Below, in pieces: positions 47,144 through 54,740 of a DNA stretch of 64,000 bases. Source of the DNA: a virus. Made by a program: the position numbers and the translations under genes. Where the stretch lies: positions 62,001 to 126,000 of the IMG/VR virus record IMGVR_UViG_3300032116_000035; one strand, written 5' to 3'. The notes under the pieces are model-generated. The model saw only the letters and a list, made by a program, of their open reading frames with translations. It searched no databases and had not been told where the DNA came from. Each line of letters starts with the position of its first letter. The first letter of the stretch is position 1.

Positions 47144-47209
47144 TGCAGCGGATTGCTAATCCGTCACTGTGAAAACGGTGCAGAGGTTCGATTCCTCTAT
47201 CTTCCGCCA
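47123..47209 (+). tRNA. tRNA-Ser(GCU)
   Basis: Acceptor ggaagat/atcttcc, loop TTGCTAA, long variable arm, encoded CCA. Starts inside the small membrane gene. Confidence 0.9.
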
Positions 47210-47210
47210 C

Positions 47211-47239
47211 TTGACAAGCAAATTTTTCTGTAGTATACT
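47211..47239 (+). promoter_or_regulatory. Sigma-70 promoter after the tRNA cluster
   Basis: TTGACA, 17 bases, TATACT, seven bases before the ATG at 47247, implying a very short or absent leader. Confidence 0.65.
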
Positions 47240-47246
47240 GTTTCCT

Positions 47247-47405
47247 ATGAGTAAAAAATCACAAAAGTTGCAAAAACCACGAAATTTTGTTGCTAAAGAC
47301 TTGTTCACGCCGAAGTTTCGCATGAAAGTTGAGCATTCGGCGACAAAAATTCATAACCGAGCAGTTGAAAAACAAAACTTTAGGAAAATTTATGCCATCT
47401 TCTGA
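47247..47405 (+). CDS. Small basic protein
   Basis: A 52-residue Lys/Arg-rich ORF (MSKKSQKLQKPRNFVAKDLF). Small basic proteins with RNFVAK near the start recur in T4-like phages. Unknown. Confidence 0.5.
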   Translation: MSKKSQKLQKPRNFVAKDLFTPKFRMKVEHSATKIHNRAVEKQNFRKIYAIF

Positions 47406-47826
47406 TGAAAAAGTGCAACAAATTGAGTCCGGAACAATTTCTGGCGACGAAATGGTCAAGTTTGACGGTTTTTACTTTGTTCCTGACTATGATGACTACG
47501 ATGAAAACTACAAATTAGCATTTTTCAACTTCAAAGAAGAGTGGACAATGGCAAAACCCATTGAAAAGTCAGAAATGGGCTACAAATATCATATGGCATT
47601 CTTTAAAGAAGACGAAGAAGGTATGCCACAGTTTGATGATGCGTTTGAAGCGATACTTTCTGACCCAATTGTGTACATAAAAAACCTTGTTGGCTCAGGA
47701 ATATCAGGTTGCATTGTTAAAAAGACAGAAACATCAGAAAATTGGTGGGTTGAGTATCTTGATTTTATAACAAACGGTAAATTTAAGCAAAAAGTGAACG
47801 AAGCACTCAAATCTTTAACGGAGTAA
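47392..47826 (+). CDS. Protein of unknown function
   Basis: A 144-residue soluble protein beginning MPSSDEKVQQIESG after an agga site; FDGFYFVPDYDDYDE and FKEEWTMAKPIEKSE are notable aromatic-acidic patches. Overlaps the basic ORF by 14 bases. Confidence 0.5.
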   Translation: MPSSDEKVQQIESGTISGDEMVKFDGFYFVPDYDDYDENYKLAFFNFKEEWTMAKPIEKSEMGYKYHMAFFKEDEEGMPQFDDAFEAILSDPIVYIKNLVGSGISGCIVKKTETSENWWVEYLDFITNGKFKQKVNEALKSLTE

Positions 47827-47829
47827 ATT

Positions 47830-48123
47830 ATGAATACAAATGTTTTTTCTGGTAACAGTAAAGATGCAAAACGTGGTCGCAAGTGGCTGATTGGTTTGCT
47901 TGAAGAACGATCTGTTGAAATCGTTTTTACGAAAAAAGACGGAACTGAACGTACAATGAAATGCACATTGATGGAAGACTATCTTCCTGAAACAGCAGGT
48001 TCAGAAAAAACAAAAAATGATGAAGCACTTGCTGTTTATGATTTAGAAAAAGAAGGCTGGCGCAGTTTTCGTTGGGATTCAATCAAGCAAGTGAATTTTT
48101 CATTGGAGAGTGAAGATGCCTAA
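47830..48123 (+). CDS. Small phage protein (SH3-like candidate)
   Basis: A 97-residue protein: VEIVFTKKDGTERTMKCTLM followed by LAVYDLEKEGWRSFRWDSI. This KKDGTERxMxCTL pattern and the WRSFRWDSI ending recall a family of small phage proteins near replication genes. Function unknown. Confidence 0.55.
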   Translation: MNTNVFSGNSKDAKRGRKWLIGLLEERSVEIVFTKKDGTERTMKCTLMEDYLPETAGSEKTKNDEALAVYDLEKEGWRSFRWDSIKQVNFSLESEDA

Positions 48124-48406
48124 GTATATCGTTGAGCAATTATCTGCTTTTCGTAATGTTTATGTGATTGAGGCGGATAACGAAGAAGAAGCCGTCAAAA
48201 TTTCTGAATATGCTGATGACAATTGGCAAGAATGGCTCGGTAATCTGAAAATTGACGTAAATGAATACACCGATGAACGTATCGCTTACTTCAAACACAA
48301 AGATTATTATTGGGCAGGCGTAACATACAAAGATAAAGATGGGTATGTCGCATATCATCACCCAAATGGTGAAGATGTGGAACGAAAAGAGATTCTCATC
48401 AAATAG
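48116..48406 (+). CDS. Small protein of unknown function
   Basis: A 96-residue alpha/beta protein (YIVEQLSAFRNVYVIEADNE, EEAVKISEYADDNWQEWLG). ATG 48116 follows ggagag; a GTG at 48110 is less likely. Confidence 0.5.
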   Translation: MPKYIVEQLSAFRNVYVIEADNEEEAVKISEYADDNWQEWLGNLKIDVNEYTDERIAYFKHKDYYWAGVTYKDKDGYVAYHHPNGEDVERKEILIK

Positions 48407-48411
48407 TTTAT

Positions 48412-48485
48412 GCGGGATTAGTTTAATGGTAAAACTTGAGATTTCCAATCTTACGTTGTCAGTTCGATTCTGACATCCCGCTCCA
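48412..48485 (+). tRNA. tRNA-Gly(UCC)
   Basis: Acceptor gcgggat/atcccgc, loop TTTCCAA, encoded CCA. Stands 1.2 kb away from the main cluster. Confidence 0.9.
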
Positions 48486-48496
48486 AATTTTATATT

Positions 48497-48691
48497 ATGA
48501 ACAAATCTTGGACCTTAGAAGTAAAACAACACGAAGATGGTGATTACTTTATTGAATTTCCTGATGAAGTGCTAGCCGAAGTTGGTTGGGCAGAAGGAGA
48601 CACACTGAAGTGGATTGATAACGGCAATGGTTCGTGGTCGCTGAAAAAATTAGATAAGAATCAAGAAAATACTGAGTCTCCAGAGAAGTGA
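48497..48691 (+). CDS. AbrB/SpoVT-like DNA-binding protein
   Basis: A 64-residue protein: WTLEVKQHEDGDYFIEFPDE, then VLAEVGWAEGDTLKWI and SWSLKKL, the swapped-hairpin AbrB pattern (strand, P-x-E-x-L, G-W-x-x-G-D). Such proteins are small dimeric DNA-binding regulators, often antitoxins. No toxin partner is adjacent. Confidence 0.7.
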   Translation: MNKSWTLEVKQHEDGDYFIEFPDEVLAEVGWAEGDTLKWIDNGNGSWSLKKLDKNQENTESPEK

Positions 48692-48732
48692 AACTGTTTA
48701 AATAAATCGTAGTTATTTTATAGGGAGTTGAT

Positions 48733-49161
48733 ATGAGTTTGAAAGGCACAAAAACTGCTGAGTGCTTGAAAGAGGCTTTTGCAGGTGAATCAATGGCAAA
48801 CCGCCGTTATCTTTATTTCGCAAATCAGTGTGATATTGCAGGTGAGAACGATTTAGCATCATTGTTCCGTTCTACAGCAGAAGGTGAAACTGGACACGCA
48901 CATGGTCATATGGAATATCTCATTGAAGGTGGTGCAGGAGAACCTGGCACAAACATGCCAGCAAAAAATGCACGACAAATGTTAGAGGCCGCTATCGCTG
49001 GCGAAACGCACGAATACTCTGACATGTATCCAGGTATGGCAAAGACTGCACGTGAAGAAGGCTTTGATGAAGTAGCCGATTGGTTTGAAACACTTGCGAA
49101 AGCAGAACGTTCACATGCCAATCGTTATGCAAAAGCATTAGAAAAACATCTTTCAGAATAA
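48733..49161 (+). CDS. Rubrerythrin-like diiron protein
   Basis: A 142-residue four-helix ferritin-like protein. Diiron ligands appear as [41 protein letters not shown] and [14 protein letters not shown] (Glu and E-x2-H pairs). The C-terminal rubredoxin domain of full rubrerythrins is absent. Family members reduce peroxide, so protection of the infected cell is likely (inference). It lies 14 bases before pqqA and probably shares its transcript. Confidence 0.85.
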   Translation: MSLKGTKTAECLKEAFAGESMANRRYLYFANQCDIAGENDLASLFRSTAEGETGHAHGHMEYLIEGGAGEPGTNMPAKNARQMLEAAIAGETHEYSDMYPGMAKTAREEGFDEVADWFETLAKAERSHANRYAKALEKHLSE

Positions 49162-49175
49162 TAAGGAGAAGTAAC

Positions 49176-49250
49176 ATGGCATGGACTACACCTACAGCAA
49201 ATGATATGCGTTTTGGTTTCGAAATCACAATGTACATCGCAAATCGTTAA
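49176..49250 (+). CDS. pqqA: Coenzyme PQQ precursor peptide PqqA
   Basis: A 24-residue ORF with a strong aaggag site. It reads MAWTTPTANDMR then FGFEITMYIANR, matching PqqA, whose features are W-x2-P near the start, D-x-R-x-G-F/L-E, and the conserved Glu and Tyr spaced E-x3-Y (here E16 and Y20). In PQQ synthesis, PqqE joins these two residues and PqqF/B/C/D complete the cofactor. No other pqq gene is seen here, so host enzymes would be needed. It ends just before a terminator. Too short for standard gene finders; homology of such a short peptide carries some risk. Confidence 0.8.
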   Translation: MAWTTPTANDMRFGFEITMYIANR

Positions 49251-49258
49251 TCAGTAAA

Positions 49259-49290
49259 AAAAGCGGCTACCAAGCCGCTTTTCCTTTTTT
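49259..49290. terminator. Bidirectional terminator between convergent genes
   Basis: AAAAGCGGCT pairs with AGCCGCTTTT (10 bp) around ACCA, followed by a T-run on the plus strand and preceded by an A-run, so it works in both directions between pqqA and the minus-strand genes. Confidence 0.8.
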
Positions 49291-49464
49291 GTTCATCAGC
49301 GCCAATCTGTAATCGGCATCATTTCTTTTATTTTTCAATGCAGCATTCACTTGAGTGGCTAACATACCATCACGTGTGACAAGAATTAAATTATTACCTA
49401 CGTTTGTGAAAACATAGTAAAAAAGTTCATTGTCTAAAAACTCAATTTTTAGCATTGCCTTCAT
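49267..49464 (-). CDS. Small protein on the minus strand
   Basis: A 65-residue protein starting MKAMLKIEFLDNELFYYVF (an alternative ATG is three codons later). Strand-rich core (NLILVTRDGMLATQVNAALK). It overlaps the upstream minus gene by 23 bases and its end lies inside the terminator. Confidence 0.5.
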   Translation of the reverse strand: MKAMLKIEFLDNELFYYVFTNVGNNLILVTRDGMLATQVNAALKNKRNDADYRLALMNKKGKAAW

Positions 49465-50236
49465 AGCCAGGAATTTCACAGTCAACCCATTTTAAATTGC
49501 TATAGTATTGGTATGGCCATTGACCTTTTGGTAGAAGACAACTACCAAGTTCGGGTTTTTCCATGATACGTATTTGTAATACTGACCATACTAATAAAAA
49601 CAAATAAAGAATGAAAACTGTTGCAATGCCATATTTCCAAGCCTCACATCTTATTTTTTGAAGTCTCTTTGCTTTTTTGGTTGCAGCAATTCTATCGGCT
49701 TGTCTTTTTTTTGTCCATGCAATTGACTGCTCTTTCTTCATTTTCTCCATCATTGCATACACACGGGTATACAGATCACCTAATTCTGGAGGACAGTTGT
49801 AAACCATAAGTTCACGAAGTTCTGCTTCCATCGCAGTTAAACGACTTTGCATCAGAACACGTTGTAATGCTCTTTTACCTAAACTTGTTTCTCCCGTATA
49901 CACTTCTTGAGAATGCTTTTCTTCTTCTTCAAAGATAGCAGAACACTTGGCGTAGTTTTCAAAGTAAACGCCCAACTCTTCCCCTATCTGGGTATAGATA
50001 TCGTTGGGTTGTTTCTTACTTAATTCAAGTATGCGGTTTTTTTCTTCTATGTACTGATTTTTTTCAGCAATAGTGGGCGGCTTGTCTTTATGACGAGAAT
50101 TGAATTGCGACTCTAAATCCGATAGAACACCTTTTACATCACCAGCAACACCAGCAATTTCTTTGTATAACTCACAACCTTTTTTTACCGCTTGGACTGC
50201 ACCATTTGCCAGAGCAAAAAGTGTAAACGGATCCAT
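49442..50236 (-). CDS. Coiled-coil membrane protein (minus strand)
   Basis: A 264-residue protein with N-terminal helix (ALANGAVQAVKKGCELYKE), a long coiled coil (residues 60-210), a transmembrane segment (YGIATVFILYLFLLVWSVLQI) and a short C-terminal tail with two cysteines. Seems tail-anchored. Such proteins occur in aquatic T4-like phages without known function. It is one of only two minus-strand genes. Confidence 0.6.
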   Translation of the reverse strand: MDPFTLFALANGAVQAVKKGCELYKEIAGVAGDVKGVLSDLESQFNSRHKDKPPTIAEKNQYIEEKNRILELSKKQPNDIYTQIGEELGVYFENYAKCSAIFEEEEKHSQEVYTGETSLGKRALQRVLMQSRLTAMEAELRELMVYNCPPELGDLYTRVYAMMEKMKKEQSIAWTKKRQADRIAATKKAKRLQKIRCEAWKYGIATVFILYLFLLVWSVLQIRIMEKPELGSCLLPKGQWPYQYYSNLKWVDCEIPGYEGNAKN

Positions 50237-50293
50237 TTGTCTGTTTTGTGCCCTTTCTTATGCGAAACATAATTTGATTCAAAAAAGACAATC

Positions 50294-50323
50294 TTGACAA
50301 TCACAGACTATTTATGCTATACT
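50294..50323 (+). promoter_or_regulatory. Sigma-70 promoter and late-type octamer
   Basis: TTGACA, 18-base spacer, TATACT; an AATAAATA octamer at 50335 could add a late start. Drives the 50.4-56 kb operon. Confidence 0.6.
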
Positions 50324-50357
50324 ATGGTTTCATGAATAAATAGGGTCTGAGGTCATT

Positions 50358-51425
50358 ATGAACAGGTCAATTGACATTAAAGCAATCTTATCAAATAACA
50401 AAGAACCCAAGTTTGTGGGTGAGTTGTCACAAACGCAACTAACTCAGGCCTTGAGTTGGTATGCTCAAAATCGTGATAGCAAAGATGCAATAAAATACGC
50501 TACCGAATACTTCAAAAAGAAACTCAAAATCCAAGCGCCGGACGGCTTAAAATCTCAGCCGAGTACATTCGGCTTCGTTTGTCGTATTGTGAACCTAGGA
50601 GGCGTCCTGAACGAATCCAACAATACGTGGTTCAATGACATAATCAAGAAGTTGCAAGAAGAAACTCCTGTTGTCAAACAAGCAACTGCTACCGTTGTCT
50701 CAATTCAGGATCATATTAAAAGAAAAGCAAGTGATTGTATCGGTGAACTAGAGGGTCAGATTGACGAATTGATAATATCTGAGTTCAAAGCAAATGTTTC
50801 ACCTTATGCAACAATGACAGGTATGGATGCTAAAGGCGCTCATACAAAATTTATAATTGATCATTTTAAAACACGCCGTGCTGAGTATGATGTTGCTTTG
50901 ACAACAGATGACGGTGATATCAAAGAAGCATATTCTAACTTTACAAAAACACAACTTAAAAAGTTGATATCATACTGTGACCAAGTAATTGTTGACGGTA
51001 TGAAACTGGCTGGTGAAGCGGTCAAAACACGCAAGCCAAGAAAGCGCAAAGCAAAGTCGGCGGATCAGTTGATTGCCAAGATGAACTATGCAAAAGATTT
51101 TGCCGAATTAAAACTTGTATCAATTGATCCTAAGACAATCATTGGCGCATCATCGTTGTGGGTATACAATACGAAAACACGAAAACTTGGTGTGTATCAA
51201 GCCGCTGATGCTGCTGGTTTAAATGTAAAAGGCTCTACGATACAAAACTTTGCCGAGAGTAAATCGGTAAGCAAAAAGTTACGCAAACCAGAAGTGACAA
51301 TACCTGAAGTGTTGAAAGGCGGTAAAGTTGCGTTGCGTAGTGTGTTAAATGATATTCGTGCCGTTGAAAGTGCATTGACAGGACGAATCAATACTGATAC
51401 AATATTACTGAGAACTGTAAAATGA
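50358..51425 (+). CDS. Conserved T4-like phage protein near RNase H
   Basis: A 355-residue charged protein: N-terminal helical region, a Lys/Arg-rich middle (KTRKPRKRKAKSADQ) and a conserved-looking SLWVYNTKTRKLGVYQA then VKGSTIQNFAESKS. The basic stretch and location upstream of RNase H suggest DNA or RNA binding. No characterised family recognised. Confidence 0.55.
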   Translation: MNRSIDIKAILSNNKEPKFVGELSQTQLTQALSWYAQNRDSKDAIKYATEYFKKKLKIQAPDGLKSQPSTFGFVCRIVNLGGVLNESNNTWFNDIIKKLQEETPVVKQATATVVSIQDHIKRKASDCIGELEGQIDELIISEFKANVSPYATMTGMDAKGAHTKFIIDHFKTRRAEYDVALTTDDGDIKEAYSNFTKTQLKKLISYCDQVIVDGMKLAGEAVKTRKPRKRKAKSADQLIAKMNYAKDFAELKLVSIDPKTIIGASSLWVYNTKTRKLGVYQAADAAGLNVKGSTIQNFAESKSVSKKLRKPEVTIPEVLKGGKVALRSVLNDIRAVESALTGRINTDTILLRTVK

Positions 51426-51523
51426 CAATGCGTGGCTATTACTACCGCAAGTTTAAATTCCACTTGCGGGCTGCCTTTTTGTTTTTAATTAAAGGCATTA
51501 TTCTAGGACAACATGTAAAATGA
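51422..51523 (+). CDS. Tiny basic/hydrophobic peptide
   Basis: A 33-residue ORF (MTMRGYYYRKFKFHLRAAFL) coupled by ATGA at both ends. A terminator-like hairpin overlaps it. Coding status uncertain. Confidence 0.4.
   Translation: MTMRGYYYRKFKFHLRAAFLFLIKGIILGQHVK
51445..51480 (+). terminator. Terminator-like hairpin upstream of RNase H
   Basis: CCGCAAGT pairs with ACTTGCGG, then GCTGCC and a T-run. May partly stop transcription before RNase H. Confidence 0.45.
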
Positions 51524-52368
51524 TAATCTTTGACTACAATCAAGTAGCCATCTCTTCATTGATGGAACAAATCGGCTCATCTAAAAAGCCGGTTGAAGAG
51601 GCATTGGTACGACATATGATATTGAACGTGATTCGTACATATGTCAAAAAGTTCAAGTCTACACACGGACCAGAAGTCGTGATTGCTTGTGACAATCGCA
51701 ATTACTGGCGCCGTGAATTTTTTCCGCAGTACAAAGCGGGTCGCAAGAAAACACGTGATGCTTCTGGTCACGACTGGAATTCTATCTTTGAGTGCTTGCA
51801 CAAAATCAAAGAAGAACTAAATGAACATTCTCCATATAAGGTCGTTGATGTTGATACTGCTGAGGCTGATGACATTATCGCCACACTGACGATACGATAT
51901 TCTGCACACCAGAAGGTGATGATTTTATCTTCCGACAAAGACTTTGCACAGTTGCAAAAGTTTGACAATGTTGAACAGTATTCGCCGATACTGAAGAAGT
52001 TCATCAAAGAACCTCTGCCGGCGGTGCAATTGAAACAGATGATTATTCGTGGTGATAAAGGTGATGGTATACCTAACATTCTATCTGCTGATGATAGCAT
52101 TGTAAATGGTGTGCGACAAAAGCCAATTACTGAAGCCAAGATTATTAATTGGTTGAATCAGTCGCCAGAAGAATTCTGTGAAGGTGAAATGTTGCGTAAT
52201 TACAAGCGCAACGAAATGATGATTGATTTGACCAAAGTACCAGAACCGCTTCAGAAAAGTATTATAGATACATATGAAAGTGCTGCTGGTCACACCAAAC
52301 AGCATTTTATGAATTACATGATTGCAAACAAACTTAAAAATCTAATTGAGGTTATTGATGAGTTCTGA
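51520..52368 (+). CDS. rnh: RNase H, T4 Rnh type (FEN-1 family)
   Basis: A 282-residue 5' nuclease. Acidic metal sites: IIFDYNQVA, VIACDNRNYWRREFFPQYK, DTAEADDIIATL, SSDKDFAQL and RGDKGDGIPN, all in family order, with the helical arch between. It removes RNA primers and flaps during lagging-strand synthesis, with gp32 and the primase at 17.5 kb. Length is close to T4 Rnh (305). Confidence 0.9.
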   Translation: MIIFDYNQVAISSLMEQIGSSKKPVEEALVRHMILNVIRTYVKKFKSTHGPEVVIACDNRNYWRREFFPQYKAGRKKTRDASGHDWNSIFECLHKIKEELNEHSPYKVVDVDTAEADDIIATLTIRYSAHQKVMILSSDKDFAQLQKFDNVEQYSPILKKFIKEPLPAVQLKQMIIRGDKGDGIPNILSADDSIVNGVRQKPITEAKIINWLNQSPEEFCEGEMLRNYKRNEMMIDLTKVPEPLQKSIIDTYESAAGHTKQHFMNYMIANKLKNLIEVIDEF

Positions 52369-52789
52369 AAAGCTATACTCCGAAATATTTGAGGAGTTCG
52401 AAAAATTAACAACCAAACAAGAACGAATAAACTTTTTACGCAGTGAAGGCGATGAACGTTTTCGTTTCTTTCTCCAATTAGTATTCAATCCTGCCATAGA
52501 GTTTGATATTGCGCTGCCTGATCGGTATCGACCAGCAAAAGAACCCGCTGGTTTGAACTATGCTTATCTGGACACACAGATGCCGAAAATGTATCGGTTC
52601 ATCAAGGATCATCCTATGCGACCAGAAGGATTTACCGCAGAAAAGACTACACAACAACTTTTAGTTATGATAGAATCTTTACATAAAGATGAGGCTGCCA
52701 TCATTCTTGATGTTCTACAAAAAAGATTCAAAGTAAAACAACTTACCGCCAATTTGGTTAAAGAAGCATTTCCTGATTTAGCAATATGA
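52358..52789 (+). CDS. Stand-alone DNA ligase N-terminal-domain-like protein
   Basis: A 143-residue helical protein. The C-terminal part (EAAIILDVLQKRFKVKQLTA then ANLVKEAFPDLAI) and earlier helices have the order of the T4 DNA ligase N-terminal domain, in which a basic residue cluster leads to a PGLI-type end. The nucleotidyltransferase domain is missing. It overlaps rnh by 11 bases. Could assist ligation or clamp binding (inference). Confidence 0.5.
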   Translation: MSSEKLYSEIFEEFEKLTTKQERINFLRSEGDERFRFFLQLVFNPAIEFDIALPDRYRPAKEPAGLNYAYLDTQMPKMYRFIKDHPMRPEGFTAEKTTQQLLVMIESLHKDEAAIILDVLQKRFKVKQLTANLVKEAFPDLAI

Positions 52790-53226
52790 AAATAGTCGTT
52801 GTCTCTGGTGGATTTGATCCCATCCATTCGGGTCATCTTGCCTTGTTGCGTGAAGCATCGGGCATGGGTGACAAACTTATCGTAGGTGTAAACTCTGATG
52901 CATGGCTCACACGTAAGAAGGGTAAGCCATTCATGAATATTCACGAACGCAAAGCCATACTTGAATCAATTCGTTGGGTTGACGAAGTGTGGGAGTTTGA
53001 TGATTCTGATGACACCGCATGTGAGTTACTTTATCGTGTAAGAAATCATTTCAATCAAACACTTCCGATTTTATCAAACTATTCAATCTGGTTTGCAAAT
53101 GGTGGTGACCGCAACGAAACTAATAATGCGGAAGCAAGTGTACCAAATATCAACTTTGTGTATGGTGTAGGTGGCAGCAATAAAAAGAACTCTTCTTCTT
53201 GGTTACTAAGGAGTTGGAATGAGTGA
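52786..53226 (+). CDS. HldE/RfaE-like nucleotidyltransferase
   Basis: A 146-residue cytidylyltransferase-fold protein: GGFDPIHSGHLALLREAS (T/HxGH) and VNSDAWLTRKKGKPFMN, the pattern of D-glycero-beta-D-manno-heptose-1-phosphate adenylyltransferase (HldE C-domain), and R-x4-L-E-S-I-R. It could activate a heptose or glycerol phosphate. Alongside GmhA at 28.4 kb this is a second C7-sugar gene. Overlaps upstream by four bases. Confidence 0.75.
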   Translation: MKIVVVSGGFDPIHSGHLALLREASGMGDKLIVGVNSDAWLTRKKGKPFMNIHERKAILESIRWVDEVWEFDDSDDTACELLYRVRNHFNQTLPILSNYSIWFANGGDRNETNNAEASVPNINFVYGVGGSNKKNSSSWLLRSWNE

Positions 53227-53365
53227 CGGCGGAAAAGGTTCTAAGCCCAGACCAATTGAAATACCACGTGAAAAATTTGAACAAAACTGGAATGCAATTT
53301 TTGGTAAAAAGGTGAAAAATGAAAGTAGCAGTCGTAACACCAACAATCGGCGCAAAAACACTTAG
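53219..53365 (+). CDS. Small conserved phage protein
   Basis: A 48-residue ORF (MSDGGKGSKPRPIEIPREKF then EQNWNAIFGKK), a small protein I recall in T4-like phages near replication or sugar genes. It has a aaggag site and overlaps the glycosyltransferase gene by 47 bases. Confidence 0.55.
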   Translation: MSDGGKGSKPRPIEIPREKFEQNWNAIFGKKVKNESSSRNTNNRRKNT

Positions 53366-54074
53366 ACAGTGTATTGAATCTGTTGAAGCACAAACATATG
53401 ATGATGTGACACATTATATCGTTCTTGATGGTGAGGAAGAGCATGGCGACAAAATCTGGAATCAACTTCAAGTCCCATCAAAAGTCAAAACAATCCGTTT
53501 GCAAGAAAACATTGGCAAGGGTTGGTACGGTCATCGTGTATATGCTGCATGTGGTTATCTTGTCAATGCTGATGTTATATGTTACCTTGACGAGGACAAT
53601 TGGTTTGAGCCTAATCATGTTGAGAAACTTGTTGAGAGAATCAAAAAGGGTGTTGATTGGGCATACTCACTCAGAAAGATAGTTGACAAAGAAGGTAATT
53701 TTGTTGCTGAAGACAATTGCGAATCGTTAGGTCAATGGCCAATTTATTTCAACAAAGATGCATTTCACATTGACACCTCATCGTTTATGGTGAAAGCAGA
53801 CATTGCACGAAAAATTGGTCAAGCATGGTATGGTCAATGGGGTGCAGATAGACAATTCTTCAATGCACTAAAACAATACTTTCCAAACTATTCATGCTCA
53901 AGGGAATATTCTTTGTGCTATCGTTTAGATGGTAATCCAAACTCAGTCAATGCCGAGTTCTTTGAAAAAGGTAATGCAGAAAACGAGAAACAATATCCTG
54001 ATGGCTTTCCCTGGAAGCAGCAATTCAAAGAGGAATACATTGTGGGACCTGGAATAACGATTGTGAGTGGCTAA
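53319..54074 (+). CDS. Family 2 glycosyltransferase
   Basis: A 251-residue GT-A enzyme: AVVTPTIGAKTLRQCIESV and the nucleotide-sugar Asp in HYIVLDGEEEHG, DVICYLDEDNWFEPNH as the D-x-D metal site. It transfers a sugar onto a phage or host acceptor. Part of the second sugar operon. Confidence 0.8.
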   Translation: MKVAVVTPTIGAKTLRQCIESVEAQTYDDVTHYIVLDGEEEHGDKIWNQLQVPSKVKTIRLQENIGKGWYGHRVYAACGYLVNADVICYLDEDNWFEPNHVEKLVERIKKGVDWAYSLRKIVDKEGNFVAEDNCESLGQWPIYFNKDAFHIDTSSFMVKADIARKIGQAWYGQWGADRQFFNALKQYFPNYSCSREYSLCYRLDGNPNSVNAEFFEKGNAENEKQYPDGFPWKQQFKEEYIVGPGITIVSG

Positions 54075-54259
54075 TGTCAGAAACACATAAAAGAACGATA
54101 GCAAGAGCGGTCGTATGGAGAATTATTGCTACGTTAGTCACGGCAGCATTTACAGGACTGTCTGGTGCAATCATAATTAACATTTTTATGACAATTGCAC
54201 ATTACATTCACGAAAGAGTGTGGCTAAAAGTTGAATGGGGAAAGATGAATGATAATTGA
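54074..54259 (+). CDS. Small membrane protein, DUF2061-like
   Basis: A 61-residue protein with VVWRIIATLVTAAFTGLSGA and a second helix ending HYIHERVWLKVEWG. The R-x2-WR-x3-T-x4-T and HERVW pattern is the DUF2061 membrane family, found in bacteria and phages. Function unknown. Shares one base with the upstream gene. Confidence 0.7.
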   Translation: MSETHKRTIARAVVWRIIATLVTAAFTGLSGAIIINIFMTIAHYIHERVWLKVEWGKMNDN

Positions 54260-54740
54260 AGATACAAATCTTAAAGGCGTTAAACTTATCAAGCCAACGG
54301 TACATGAAGATTATCGTGGCACAAACATTGAAGCATGGCACAAAGATAATTATGCACAGTTGGGTGTGAACTTTATTCTTGACAGTATTTCTACCTCACG
54401 CCGACACACTCTGCGTGGCATTCATGGTGATGATAGAACAACAAAATTAGTTTCTTGCTTACATGGTACAATCTATCAAATCGTAATTAATCTTGATGAA
54501 GATTCTGATCAATATGGTCAATGGCAAGAGTTTACACTATCAGACCGCAATGGTTATCAAGTGTTGTTACCACCAAAACACGGTAACGCACATTTGGTAA
54601 TGTCTGAGCAATGTGTATTCAGTTATAAACTTGACCAATACTATGACCGTGCTTCACAGTATACGGTAAAGTGGAATGATGATCGTTTCAACATTTATTG
54701 GCCAATCAAAAACCCTATTCTTTCTGAAAGAGATAGATGA
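54249..54740 (+). CDS. dTDP-4-dehydrorhamnose 3,5-epimerase-like protein (RmlC family)
   Basis: A 163-residue cupin: YRGTNIEAWHKDNY, RRHTLRGIHGD (RmlC catalytic His and Arg), SCLHGTIYQIVINL, and LPPKHGNAHLV. RmlC epimerises dTDP-4-keto-sugars. No RmlA/B/D is in this window, so the substrate may come from the host. Overlaps DUF2061 and galE-like genes. Confidence 0.75.
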   Translation: MIIEDTNLKGVKLIKPTVHEDYRGTNIEAWHKDNYAQLGVNFILDSISTSRRHTLRGIHGDDRTTKLVSCLHGTIYQIVINLDEDSDQYGQWQEFTLSDRNGYQVLLPPKHGNAHLVMSEQCVFSYKLDQYYDRASQYTVKWNDDRFNIYWPIKNPILSERDR

